A program made the translations under genes and the position numbers. Positions 1-7,545 of a DNA stretch of 34,897 nt are shown here, in pieces. The DNA is from DSBG01 sp049975365. GTDB lineage: Bacteria > Desulfobacterota > Desulfomonilia > UBA1062. The stretch is taken from assembly GCA_049975365.1 (NCBI GenBank), contig JBNGDS010000032.1, positions 1 to 34,897 on the forward strand, in the 5' to 3' direction. Position 1 is the first letter of the stretch. The number at the start of each line of letters is the position of its first letter. The notes under the pieces are model-generated. The model did no database searches and was not told the DNA's origin. It saw only the letters and a list, made by a program, of their open reading frames with translations.

Positions 1-495
1 ATGCAGACCGTGCTTGTTCAGGGTTTCCCTGAGGAGGATCTCGTGCATGGTCCCTGGTACATAGCCGATCTTCTTCCCCTTGAGGTGAGCAACTGAAGAC
101 ACTCCTCCATCTTTTTTCACGACCAGAGCAGAACACTTGTTGCACAGGGATGCAACGATCACGATGGGTTCCCCCCGCGAGGCCGAGTGGAGTGCGTGGG
201 CTATGGTCGTCCCGCACATGTCCAGGGTGCCTGCGAGGAGGGCAAGCCTCTGGTCGGAAGGATTGGTAAAGGAGAAGACCTCCACGGTATCAGGGGAGTC
301 CATGAAGCGGCCGTAGAAAAACGGCTGAATCGTCTGGGGGGTTTTCCATGTACCGACGTTCAGCTCTGCGGCACAGAGCCCGGATGGCCACAGGATACAG
401 AACAAAACCCCAAGGGCATGCAGGATGCGATTGAAAGATTGCGACCCAGGTAAGTGATACGATGTCATGCAGAGCGTCATACCGCGGCCTTTCAT
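1..495 (-). CDS. ABC-type substrate-binding protein (NitT/TauT, NMT1/SsuA-like), C-terminus cut off by the window edge
   Basis: The reverse strand reads open from an ATG at 495 to the left edge, giving about 165 N-terminal residues. The first ~45 residues hold a basic start and a hydrophobic stretch ending LCAAE, a signal peptide for export to the periplasm. The mature part begins ELNVGTW and continues with 'LLAGTLDMCGTT', 'EPIVIVAS' and 'LKGKKIGYVPGT', the usual pattern of nitrate/taurine/thiamine-precursor binding proteins of ABC importers. The ATG at 495 overlaps the stop of the upstream radical SAM gene by four bases (ATGA). An in-frame ATG at 480 has a better ribosome site (GAAAGG seven bases upstream), and ATG 468 is also possible. 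The ligand cannot be told. Permease and ATPase genes would be expected beyond the edge. The family is fairly sure; the substrate is unknown. Confidence 0.8.
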   Translation of the reverse strand, partial: MKGRGMTLCMTSYHLPGSQSFNRILHALGVLFCILWPSGLCAAELNVGTWKTPQTIQPFFYGRFMDSPDTVEVFSFTNPSDQRLALLAGTLDMCGTTIAHALHSASRGEPIVIVASLCNKCSALVVKKDGGVSSVAHLKGKKIGYVPGTMHEILLRETLNKHGLH

Positions 496-1544
496 CCAAT
501 CGGAGCCGGCGACGAGATGGAACTGCGGAGCTGATTCCCTGTGCGGGGAAAACAGTTGGACGGAAGATCCGGGTCCAGCCCCATCTCGATCATGAGAATC
601 CTGCAGTGTGCAAGAGTTTGTCCCCTGCCCTTGCCGGTATCAGCGATACTGTCTCTGGGGCTCGCCCCGACTTCAGGGAAAAACAGGTTCGCTCCGGCAA
701 GCAGAGTAGCGGTGTTGGGTTCATGCGTGCAGTGAGCCTTGACCGTATCACCCATGACCAGTCTGCTCACGGCGACCATTCGCGCAAGCTCACGTTCGGT
801 GATCATTCCCCGCGATTCGCAGGGAGACCCGGGAAAGTTGATCCTTCGCATCACACCGCTGTAGGTTGCGCCGTTCTCCCGAGCGAGAACCATGAGTCGC
901 GCGATGTCTTCTCTGGTGTGTTCCGGCCCCACTGGTTCCACACAGTTCATCCACAAGAGCCCAACATCTTTGATTACTTTGATGGTCTTCAGCCGTTTTT
1001 CCGGTGAAAACGGGGTATCTTTCCCCTCGCCGAGTCGTAACGCATGGTAACACCCCACGAACCCTGCATCGAGGAGACGTTCTCCCTCTGCATGGGTTAT
1101 GTCTCTCGTGTTTGCAACAAGAGGCGTGGAAACCTCTGCATGGATGTTCCTGCCTATCTCGAGGAAGCGCTCAAAGTCATACATTCCGGTTGTCATGACA
1201 TTGATCGCATCAGCCTGTACATCCTCTGCCAGGCGTGCCCAGTCCAGTACCATATCTATGTCGAACTCTTCAGCGGAGGTGAATATTCCAGCCTGTTTCG
1301 TCAGAGAACAGAAGCTGCAGTTGAATGGACAGGGTTCAACATTGATCCCGATGTGGAAGTGATTCTCACCCTTGCCGTAAAATGTCTCTCTGGAAAGTGC
1401 GTCTGCGGTTTCCATGAGGGCGTACACCTCTCTGCTGTTCAGGTCGAGATTCAGGAGCATCATGGCGTCCGAATCACTCAGGTGTTCTCTGTCTCGTGAC
1501 TTTTTGAGGATATCGTCAATCTTTGGATTCAGCTTCCAGTACAT
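492..1544 (-). CDS. Radical SAM protein, biotin synthase-like
   Basis: This 350-residue protein has the radical SAM cluster motif CPFNCSFC (C72, C76, C79) and biotin-synthase-like layout: a short helical N-terminus, 'HIGINVEP' leading into the cluster, and a C-terminal part resembling the BATS domain ('GMITERELARMVAVSRLVMG', 'GANLFFPEVGASPRD'). Such enzymes cleave S-adenosylmethionine with a [4Fe-4S] cluster to make a 5'-deoxyadenosyl radical. I start it at 1544 because AAGGAG sits six bases upstream; ten more codons are open in frame but lack such a site. No bioA/D/F neighbour is visible, so a role in biotin synthesis is not supported. Its only partner is the overlapping binding protein of an importer, which suggests it acts on, or makes, a small molecule linked to that transport system. 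Exact reaction unknown. Confidence 0.85.
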   Translation of the reverse strand: MYWKLNPKIDDILKKSRDREHLSDSDAMMLLNLDLNSREVYALMETADALSRETFYGKGENHFHIGINVEPCPFNCSFCSLTKQAGIFTSAEEFDIDMVLDWARLAEDVQADAINVMTTGMYDFERFLEIGRNIHAEVSTPLVANTRDITHAEGERLLDAGFVGCYHALRLGEGKDTPFSPEKRLKTIKVIKDVGLLWMNCVEPVGPEHTREDIARLMVLARENGATYSGVMRRINFPGSPCESRGMITERELARMVAVSRLVMGDTVKAHCTHEPNTATLLAGANLFFPEVGASPRDSIADTGKGRGQTLAHCRILMIEMGLDPDLPSNCFPRTGNQLRSSISSPAPIG

Positions 1545-1900
1545 ACCATTCTCCTTCACAATGTCGAACCACACACTGGACCATGTGGTGAATCACCAGC
1601 CCAGTCGTGCAGAACGTGGAATATCTGTCCAGTATGATTCTATACTATTCTACAATAATGTGGTTCTTTCAAAAGACAAATGCAGTCAGCCAAACGCATA
1701 CACGTAAAACACAGTGAACCAGCCACACAAAACAGCGATTTCTCCCCACCTGTTGATTCCACCCGGTCTTGACCTTATTTTCAAGAGTATGACTGGATTC
1801 ATGAAATGGATACACGGGATATGCTGACCCAGACCAGGGAACAATTCAGGATTCCAATTACGCTTTTCAGTGCACGATACTCTAAAAAAAGGAGTGCGGT
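1545..1900. other. Intergenic region between divergent genes
   Basis: About 355 bases separate the minus-strand radical SAM gene from the plus-strand DUF1499 gene. No convincing gene was found. The stretch 1630-1690 is AT-rich and contains hexamers resembling minus-strand promoter elements (TTGAAA and TATAGA), but their spacing is poor. A short palindrome, GGTGA-A-TCACC at 1587-1597, lies in the leader of the radical SAM gene and could be an operator. Promoters for both genes probably lie here but cannot be fixed by eye. Confidence 0.35.
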
Positions 1901-2341
1901 ATGAGATTCACGACTCTTCTTGTCCTCTCGGTAGTGCTGCTTTTTTCCTGTACCGGAACGCGGCCTTCACAGCTCGGTGTCCAGGATGGAATGCTCAGGA
2001 AATGCCCGGACAGGCCGAATTGCGTGTCCACCCAGGCTCGCGGCCAGAGGCATTTCATCGAACCGATACGCTATTCCTCACCACAGGAAGAGGCAAAGGA
2101 GCGGTTGCTCAAGGCGATCTCATCCATGGCGAGGGCTCACATCGTCACTGATTCCGGAGACTACCTACACGTTGAGTTTACCTCGAAGATCTTCCGGTTT
2201 GTCGATGATGTGGAAATTCTGTTTGATGACGAGGAGAAGATCATCCACTTCAGATCTGCCTCCCGGGTGGGCTATTCCGACCTCGGTGTGAACAGAAAGA
2301 GGATGGAAGAGATCAGAGTGAGGTTTCACCAGGAGTTATGA
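1901..2341 (+). CDS. DUF1499 family lipoprotein
   Basis: The 146-residue product begins with a short lipoprotein signal ending LLFSC (Cys at residue 17), so it is probably lipid-anchored in the envelope. The rest carries DUF1499 hallmarks: 'CPDRPNCVST' near residue 39, a middle strand 'LHVEFTSKIFRFVDDVEI', and the closing 'IHFRSASRVGYSDLGVNRKRMEEIR'-type block. The molecular role of DUF1499 is not known. AAAGGAG lies about seven bases before the ATG, which fixes the start. It precedes the glycosyltransferase gene by about 80 bases on the same strand and may share its transcript. Family assignment is strong; function is open. Confidence 0.88.
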   Translation: MRFTTLLVLSVVLLFSCTGTRPSQLGVQDGMLRKCPDRPNCVSTQARGQRHFIEPIRYSSPQEEAKERLLKAISSMARAHIVTDSGDYLHVEFTSKIFRFVDDVEILFDDEEKIIHFRSASRVGYSDLGVNRKRMEEIRVRFHQEL

Positions 2342-2422
2342 AACGCGGGTTCGACCCAGTGGACCGGATCGAGCACACTCTCCTCTTTCCGTGGATCATG
2401 ACAGGGCAGGGGAATTGATCAG

Positions 2423-3808
2423 ATGCCCCGACGATGGGTCCTCATGATCTTCACGCGATATCCTGAGCCGGGCAAGACAAAGACCAGGCTGATACCCATG
2501 ATTGGGGAACAGGGTGCAGCCGATCTCCACCGCGAGATGACCCTGCGCGTGCTTGCTATGATGCGGAATCTTGCACTGATGCATGGAATCATGGTCGAGG
2601 TTCATTATGACGGCGGCACACGACAGCAGATGAAGAGGGCCTTCGGGCATGATTTTTTGTACATCCGCCAGGCAGCAGGGGATATCGGAAGAAAGATGGA
2701 GAATGCGTTTGAACGGGCGTTTTCCTTCGATGTTGATCGGGGAGTGCTTATCGGGACAGACTGCCCTGAAATCAGCGGTGACCTCATCACGCAGGCATTC
2801 ATGGCCTTGGACAAAACAGATGCCGTATTCGGTCCCGCACACGACGGTGGGTACTATCTCGTGGGGTTGCACCGAAACGAGCCGCAGCTTTTTCGGAATA
2901 TTCCCTGGGGCACCGCCCAGAGTCTCGACACCACACTCCAGAGAGCCTTCAGAGCAGGAATGCAGACACAGCTCTTGAGAAAACTCACTGATATCGACAG
3001 GCCAGAGGATATCCCGATCTGGCAGGATCTCAGGAACAGGGAGCCCCAGGAGGTCATCTCGGTCATCATTCCCACGCTGAACGAGGAGCGCGCCATAGCG
3101 CGGACCATACAGAACCTCCGGAAGGGATCGCGTATCGAGATCATTGTCGTCGACGCCGAGAGCAGCGACGGGACACGCTCAGTTGCCCGGGAATCAGGTG
3201 CCCGTGTGATCTCTTCAGGGAATGGACGGGCCCTTCAGATGAACCGTGGAGCACAGGAGGCAGCAGGGAACATCCTCCTGTTTCTCCATGCTGATACTCT
3301 CCTGCCCCCCGGGTACGACAGGGCAATCCGTGATGCTCTGCGGGGGAATGATTCTCTGGCCGGATCATTCAGGTTCAGGTTCGACGTGTCCTCCGCCAGC
3401 CTGAGACTCATCCAGGCAGGGGCGAATCTGCGGACCAGGAAGCTCCGACTCCCCTACGGAGACCAGGGTCTGTTCATGAACAAGGAGTTCTTTCTCCGGA
3501 TCGGGGGGTATCCCGACATGCCGATCCTGGAGGACGTCGCACTGGTGAAGGAAATCCAGAGGAAAGGGCATCTCATCATTCTGCCGCTGGATGCAGTCAC
3601 CTCCTCCAGGCGATACGATTCACTCGGGGTGTTCAGGACATGGCTCATCAATTGGATGGTGTATGCCGGGTATTTTGCAGGCATGCCCCTGGAAGAGATT
3701 GCACTGCTCTACAAGGCGAGAGCTTCGCTGATGACGTGGTCATGGCGCCTCATGCGTGTTCTCGTGGGGAGACATGTTCCTGAGTCAAGGGTGTCCACGC
3801 ATGAGTGA
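2423..3808 (+). CDS. Two-domain glycosyltransferase fusion (TIGR04282-type plus TIGR04283-type)
   Basis: The 461-residue protein joins two domains usually met as separate proteins. Residues 1 to ~200 match the DUF2064/TIGR04282 group (opening 'LMIFTRYPEPGKTKTRL', then 'GVLIGTDCPEI' and 'VFGPAHDGGYYLVGL'). Residues ~211-440 form a family-2 (GT-A) glycosyltransferase of the TIGR04283 group: 'SVIIPTLNEE' and 'IIVVDAESSDGT' for nucleotide-sugar binding, 'LFLHADT' as the DXD-like site, and 'GDQGLFM' and 'ILEDVAL' further on. These families were named for arsenosugar synthesis in some bacteria, but no arsenic methyltransferase or arsenosugar radical SAM gene is next to it, so the acceptor is unknown. 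Its last eight bases overlap the start of the DUF3047 gene, implying translational coupling. AGGGG lies about 11 bases before the ATG. Confidence 0.88.
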   Translation: MPRRWVLMIFTRYPEPGKTKTRLIPMIGEQGAADLHREMTLRVLAMMRNLALMHGIMVEVHYDGGTRQQMKRAFGHDFLYIRQAAGDIGRKMENAFERAFSFDVDRGVLIGTDCPEISGDLITQAFMALDKTDAVFGPAHDGGYYLVGLHRNEPQLFRNIPWGTAQSLDTTLQRAFRAGMQTQLLRKLTDIDRPEDIPIWQDLRNREPQEVISVIIPTLNEERAIARTIQNLRKGSRIEIIVVDAESSDGTRSVARESGARVISSGNGRALQMNRGAQEAAGNILLFLHADTLLPPGYDRAIRDALRGNDSLAGSFRFRFDVSSASLRLIQAGANLRTRKLRLPYGDQGLFMNKEFFLRIGGYPDMPILEDVALVKEIQRKGHLIILPLDAVTSSRRYDSLGVFRTWLINWMVYAGYFAGMPLEEIALLYKARASLMTWSWRLMRVLVGRHVPESRVSTHE

Positions 3809-4523
3809 TTCCAGACGGTTCCTGATCATTTCATGGATTCTGGCGTGCTCTCTCCTGGTACATTCACTGGCCTGGACACAGGAAGGCACCCTGTTCCGGG
3901 AAGATTTTTCCGACCTGGACGGGTGGAAAGAGGTCTTTTTCCCCAAGATCCCGACCCACACAACATACTGGGTTCAGAGTGAAGAGGGTGAATCGTTTCT
4001 CGTAGCCAAGAGCGATTCCTCGGCATCCCTGCTTGTGTATCGGGACACATTCGACGTGTATGAATTCCCGAGGGTGAGGTGGCGGTGGAAGATAGAGAAT
4101 GTCTACCAGAAGGGAGATGCAACAAGAAAAGATGGGGACGACTACCCGATCCGCATCTACATCGCCTTCCAGTACGATCCAGCACGCGCCGGTATTTTTC
4201 AGAGGGCTCAGTATAACGCGGTCAAGCTCCTCTACGGTGAATATCCACCTGACAGTTCCTTGAACTATGTGTGGTCCAGCTCTGAACATGTGCAGAGGGT
4301 CATTCCCAGTCCTTACACGGACAGAAGCAGGATGATTCTCATTGAACAAGGAGATGGGAATGCCGGGAAATGGATCACGGAGGAGGTCAATATCCTCGAG
4401 GACTACCAGGAGGCCTTTGGGATGCCGCCACCACACAGAGCAACCATCGGGATTATGAACGATTCAGATGATACTGGCGAGTCGTCGACATCCTACGTGG
4501 ATTTCATCATGGTTTTCCGGTAA
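3801..4523 (+). CDS. DUF3047 family exported protein
   Basis: A 240-residue protein starting MSDSRRF with a hydrophobic signal segment (about residues 7-25, ending near 'SLAWTQ'). The body shows the DUF3047 pattern: 'FREDFSDLDGW', 'VRWRWKIENV', 'DDYPIRIYIAFQYD', 'LNYVWSS', and an ending 'IGIMNDSDDTGESSTSYVDFIMVFR' in pieces. The fold is probably a beta-sandwich like carbohydrate-binding or concanavalin-type domains, though this is inference. The ATG at 3801 overlaps the preceding glycosyltransferase by eight bases; 15 additional upstream in-frame codons are less likely because they run through that gene. Together the pair suggests cell-envelope glycan work, but no activity is established for the family. 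Confidence 0.85.
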   Translation: MSDSRRFLIISWILACSLLVHSLAWTQEGTLFREDFSDLDGWKEVFFPKIPTHTTYWVQSEEGESFLVAKSDSSASLLVYRDTFDVYEFPRVRWRWKIENVYQKGDATRKDGDDYPIRIYIAFQYDPARAGIFQRAQYNAVKLLYGEYPPDSSLNYVWSSSEHVQRVIPSPYTDRSRMILIEQGDGNAGKWITEEVNILEDYQEAFGMPPPHRATIGIMNDSDDTGESSTSYVDFIMVFR

Positions 4524-4546
4524 CGGACCTCCACGTGGGCGTGTTC

Positions 4547-5398
4547 TCACGTATACTCGTAGAATCCCTTCCCGGTTTTCCTCCCGAGCCAGCCTGCTTC
4601 AACATATTTTCTCAGCACAGGGCAGGGTCTGTATTTCGAGTCGGAAAACCCGGTATAGAGGGTTTCCATGATTGCTAGACAGGTATCGAGCCCGATGAGA
4701 TCAGCGAGCGCAAGGGGCCCCATGGGGTGGTTCATGCCGAGCTTCATTACGGTGTCAATGTCCTCTCGTGTTCCGACACCGTGATAGAGGCAGTAGACAG
4801 CCTCATTGATCATGGGCATGAGGATGCGATTTGCTATGAAACCGGGATAATCATTTGCGCTGGCAGGAGTCTTGCCCAGCTTCACTGCGAGATCCCAGGT
4901 GATGGTGAAGGTTTCGTCCGATGTTGCAATGCCCCTGATCACTTCGACGAGCTTCATGACCGGGACAGGGTTCATGAAGTGCATGCCGATGACTTTCTCG
5001 GGCCGTGAGGTCTTGGATGCAACCCTCCCGATGGGGATGGAGGAGGTGTTTGTCGCCAGGATCGCATGGGCTGGGCAGATGGAGTCGAGATCCTGGAAAA
5101 TCCCGAACTTGATGTGCTCCTGTTCGGATGCGGCTTCTACCACGTAATCAGCTCCATCCAGAAGCTTCAGGTCGATGCCGGTACGGATTCTCCCCAGGAT
5201 TGACTGCTTATCCCCGGCAGTCAGTTTTCCTTTGTCCACAGCCCGCTCGAGCTGTGTGGTGATGGTCTTGATTCCCCTGGCAACAAATGATTCCTCGACA
5301 TCGGTCATAACCACGTCGAGCCCGTTTGCTGCTGCGACCTGGGCTATACCGCTTCCCATCTGGCCAGCTCCCACTACACCGAAAACCCGTACATCCAT
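4547..5398 (-). CDS. hbd: 3-hydroxybutyryl-CoA dehydrogenase
   Basis: This 283-residue enzyme matches the short, single-function 3-hydroxyacyl-CoA dehydrogenase family (about 280 residues). It interconverts acetoacetyl-CoA and 3-hydroxybutyryl-CoA with NAD(P)H in the cytoplasm. The N-terminal Rossmann motif GVVGAGQMGSGIA, the 'ATNTSS' loop, the signature 'GMHFMNPVPVMKLVEVI' carrying the catalytic His and Glu, and 'FIANRIL' are all visible. A GGAGGAGG-type ribosome site lies just before the ATG at 5398. It stands alone on the minus strand, convergent with the DUF3047 gene and divergent from the methyltransferase cluster. Whether it serves butyrate-type fermentation, beta-oxidation or polyhydroxyalkanoate metabolism cannot be told here. 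Confidence 0.95.
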   Translation of the reverse strand: MDVRVFGVVGAGQMGSGIAQVAAANGLDVVMTDVEESFVARGIKTITTQLERAVDKGKLTAGDKQSILGRIRTGIDLKLLDGADYVVEAASEQEHIKFGIFQDLDSICPAHAILATNTSSIPIGRVASKTSRPEKVIGMHFMNPVPVMKLVEVIRGIATSDETFTITWDLAVKLGKTPASANDYPGFIANRILMPMINEAVYCLYHGVGTREDIDTVMKLGMNHPMGPLALADLIGLDTCLAIMETLYTGFSDSKYRPCPVLRKYVEAGWLGRKTGKGFYEYT

Positions 5399-5626
5399 GG
5401 CACCTCCTCCTTCCTTCGTTCAGGACTCATGAATATCCCGACACATCATACAGTCGTCTGTCCTTGTCGTGTAGAACACAGGGCAGCATATCCCCTGGTG
5501 GCAGACACGCTCTCATCAACACGAGGGGAACATCCGCCAAAGACTCGTGGATAAATCATGCTGTCAGAAAAATCAAGGTACAATCATGTCATGCAGCCAT
5601 ACCATCAGCCACTGCAGGCAGCGCCC

Positions 5627-5654
5627 TTGACAACATTTCATGGGAGACTATGAT
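5627..5654 (+). promoter_or_regulatory. Sigma-70-type promoter for the corrinoid methyltransferase cluster
   Basis: TTGACA at 5627-5632 and TATGAT at 5649-5654 are separated by 16 bases. A transcript would begin near 5661, about 30 bases before the first methyltransferase start codon. It lies in the 290-base gap between hbd and the cluster, the only part of that gap where I see a defined signal. Confidence 0.6.
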
Positions 5655-5690
5655 TGTATCTACGTGACATGAACTGAGCATGGCCTTGTG

Positions 5691-6902
5691 ATGAGCGAAA
5701 AAAAATTTCCACATACGACGAAGATTTCAAAGATACTGAACCCCATTTTCCAGGGAAATGTCCCTTCTCCCGGATTATTCCCGGATGTCGTACTGGATTC
5801 CCTTGCCGGATTTGCCAGCCTGCGGGCCAGAATTTCCCCGTTGTCCAATATTGAACGGCTCATTGCTGCGCTGCGCCACAAGGAACCGGACAGGGTCCCC
5901 TGCTGCCCGCTCGTGATCGGTGGTTCCCGCCGTCTCATCGGCGCATCGTTTCCGGATTTTTCCCTCAAGCCGGATGTCACTGCACACGCGCTGATGACAG
6001 GGTTTAATATGATCGGGGGCGAGATTGTCATCCCGATGCTCGATCTCTCTGTCGAGGCGGCAGATTTCGGACAGAAGATGATCTATCCGGACAATTCCAC
6101 GCCGCACCCAGACTATGACAACCCCCTCATTACGGATCACACCGGGTACAGAAAGCTGAGGAGGATCGACCTGAAAGACGCACAACGCATGCAGTCCATC
6201 ATAGAGGTGTGCAGAATTGTCACCCGTCAGATGGGGATGCGGGGAGTTGTGACTGGATTCTGTTTCGGGCCTCTTGGCGTGTTGTGCATGATGCGGGGTG
6301 CAGAACACCTGTTTCGGGACTGCATACAGTACCCGACAGATGTGATGGCAGCCCTCGACACTATTACCGGCGTCCTCGTGGAATTTGTCCAGGCCCAGTG
6401 TGACACCGGGGTGCAGGCAGTCACGCTGGATACGCTGTTTGCCTCATTCAATGGTCTCAGCAAACCCCTCTGGGAGAAGGTGGAGGGGCCCTTCGCCCGC
6501 GAACTATCCAAAGCGATCCATGCACGCAGGTGCATCGTGGGGGTGCACAACTGCGGTGATGGATGCTACTTCGATTCACAGATCCGGTTCATGGAACCGG
6601 AGATCATGTCCTTTGCCCAGCTCCCGGACGACTGCACCTCTTTGAAAGAACTCAAAAAACGCTATGGAGACCAGGTTGTTCTCATGGGAAACGTGAACAC
6701 TGCTCTGCTTGCCGGATCAGGACCCCATGAGGTACTCGGGGAGTGCAGACAGATCATCGAAGAGCTTGCGGACGGAGGAGGGTTCATTCTTTCCCCTGGC
6801 TGCGAGTATCCCCCCAATGCATCTCTGGAGAATGCCTTCACCATTGTACAGGCTGCACGGCTCTATGGAGACGGTTCACCAGGAGGAACTTATGGACAGT
6901 GA
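5691..6902 (+). CDS. Uroporphyrinogen-decarboxylase-family corrinoid methyltransferase (MtaA/MtbA-like)
   Basis: The 403-residue protein has the UroD TIM-barrel fold used by cobamide-dependent methyltransferases. The family start is recognisable at 'NIERLIAALRHKEPDRVP' (residues 53-70). The zinc site of methyl-acceptor methyltransferases is present: H286-x-C288 in 'GVHNCGDG' and C371 in 'LSPGCEYP'. It lacks the porphyrin-binding Arg-rich start of true HemE, and the adjacent corrinoid protein gene fits a methyl-transfer role. It would move a methyl group between cobalamin on the partner protein and a thiol or other acceptor. About 50 residues precede the usual domain start; the promoter at 5627-5654 favours the long form, but the ATG lacks a clear ribosome site. 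It overlaps the next gene by 11 bases. Methyl donor or acceptor unknown. Confidence 0.85.
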   Translation: MSEKKFPHTTKISKILNPIFQGNVPSPGLFPDVVLDSLAGFASLRARISPLSNIERLIAALRHKEPDRVPCCPLVIGGSRRLIGASFPDFSLKPDVTAHALMTGFNMIGGEIVIPMLDLSVEAADFGQKMIYPDNSTPHPDYDNPLITDHTGYRKLRRIDLKDAQRMQSIIEVCRIVTRQMGMRGVVTGFCFGPLGVLCMMRGAEHLFRDCIQYPTDVMAALDTITGVLVEFVQAQCDTGVQAVTLDTLFASFNGLSKPLWEKVEGPFARELSKAIHARRCIVGVHNCGDGCYFDSQIRFMEPEIMSFAQLPDDCTSLKELKKRYGDQVVLMGNVNTALLAGSGPHEVLGECRQIIEELADGGGFILSPGCEYPPNASLENAFTIVQAARLYGDGSPGGTYGQ

Positions 6903-7539
6903 TAGTGACAGTGCGCATCGTATTCACGAGGCACTGAGACGGCACGATGCTGCAGCAATTGTGGATCTTCTCAACGCATGCAACCCTGAAAGGATTTCAT
7001 CGGACATCACCGGAAATCTGCTCGAAGCCCTTGAGCAGCAGCGGCTGAACCTCATGAGCAACGCACTTTCCCTGCCGGAGTTTCTCCTCACTATCGATAC
7101 CGTGAATGCCTGCCTGGAAACGATACGGAATCTGGGGACTGAAGTCTGCACAAAGAATCACGGCATACGGGTCGTGATCGGGGTAGTCCAGGGAGATCCC
7201 CATGATCTCGGCAAAAACATCATCACGGGACTGTATCGGGCACACGGTTATGAAGTCCATGATCTTGGCAGGAGTGTTCCTAAAGATGCATTTCTTCACA
7301 CCCTCATGCAGCATGATGCTCAGATCCTTGCATTATCTGCCATGATGTCTACCACGATGCCGTTCATGAAAGAGATCATCCATGACGTGAGAGTCACCGG
7401 GAGGAAGGTGGCCGTGATACTGGGCGGTGCACCCTTGGATGCTGCCACAGCACGTTCCTATGGTGCGGACGGATATGCTCAATCAGCAAGAAGCGCCATA
7501 GAGGAGACCGAGGAAGCCTTTTCAAAGGTCTTTGGATAG
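6892..7539 (+). CDS. Corrinoid (B12-binding) methyl-carrier protein, MtaC/MtbC/MttC type
   Basis: The 215-residue protein has the two-domain plan of methyltransferase corrinoid proteins. A helical cap domain covers about residues 1-85, and a Rossmann-like B12-binding domain follows. The cobalt-ligating motif is GDPHDLGKN (D102, H104, G107), followed by 'LALSAMMSTTM' and 'VILGGAPL', which hold the nucleotide tail of the cofactor. It shuttles methyl groups between a donor-specific methyltransferase and the UroD-family partner upstream. AGGAGG five bases before the ATG at 6892 fixes the start; the gene overlaps the upstream one by 11 bases, and the next starts six bases after its stop. No MtaB, MtbB or MttB donor methyltransferase is seen nearby. 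Confidence 0.93.
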   Translation: MDSDSDSAHRIHEALRRHDAAAIVDLLNACNPERISSDITGNLLEALEQQRLNLMSNALSLPEFLLTIDTVNACLETIRNLGTEVCTKNHGIRVVIGVVQGDPHDLGKNIITGLYRAHGYEVHDLGRSVPKDAFLHTLMQHDAQILALSAMMSTTMPFMKEIIHDVRVTGRKVAVILGGAPLDAATARSYGADGYAQSARSAIEETEEAFSKVFG

Positions 7540-7545
7540 AGGTCA

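Noticed and set aside
462..1007. 181-codon open frame on the plus strand
   Set aside because: It is antisense to the radical SAM gene and rich in unlikely residue runs; no ribosome site or motif.
2345..2365. tRNA-like GGTTCGACC T-loop
   Set aside because: No acceptor, anticodon or D-arm pairing could be built around it; it lies just after the DUF1499 stop.
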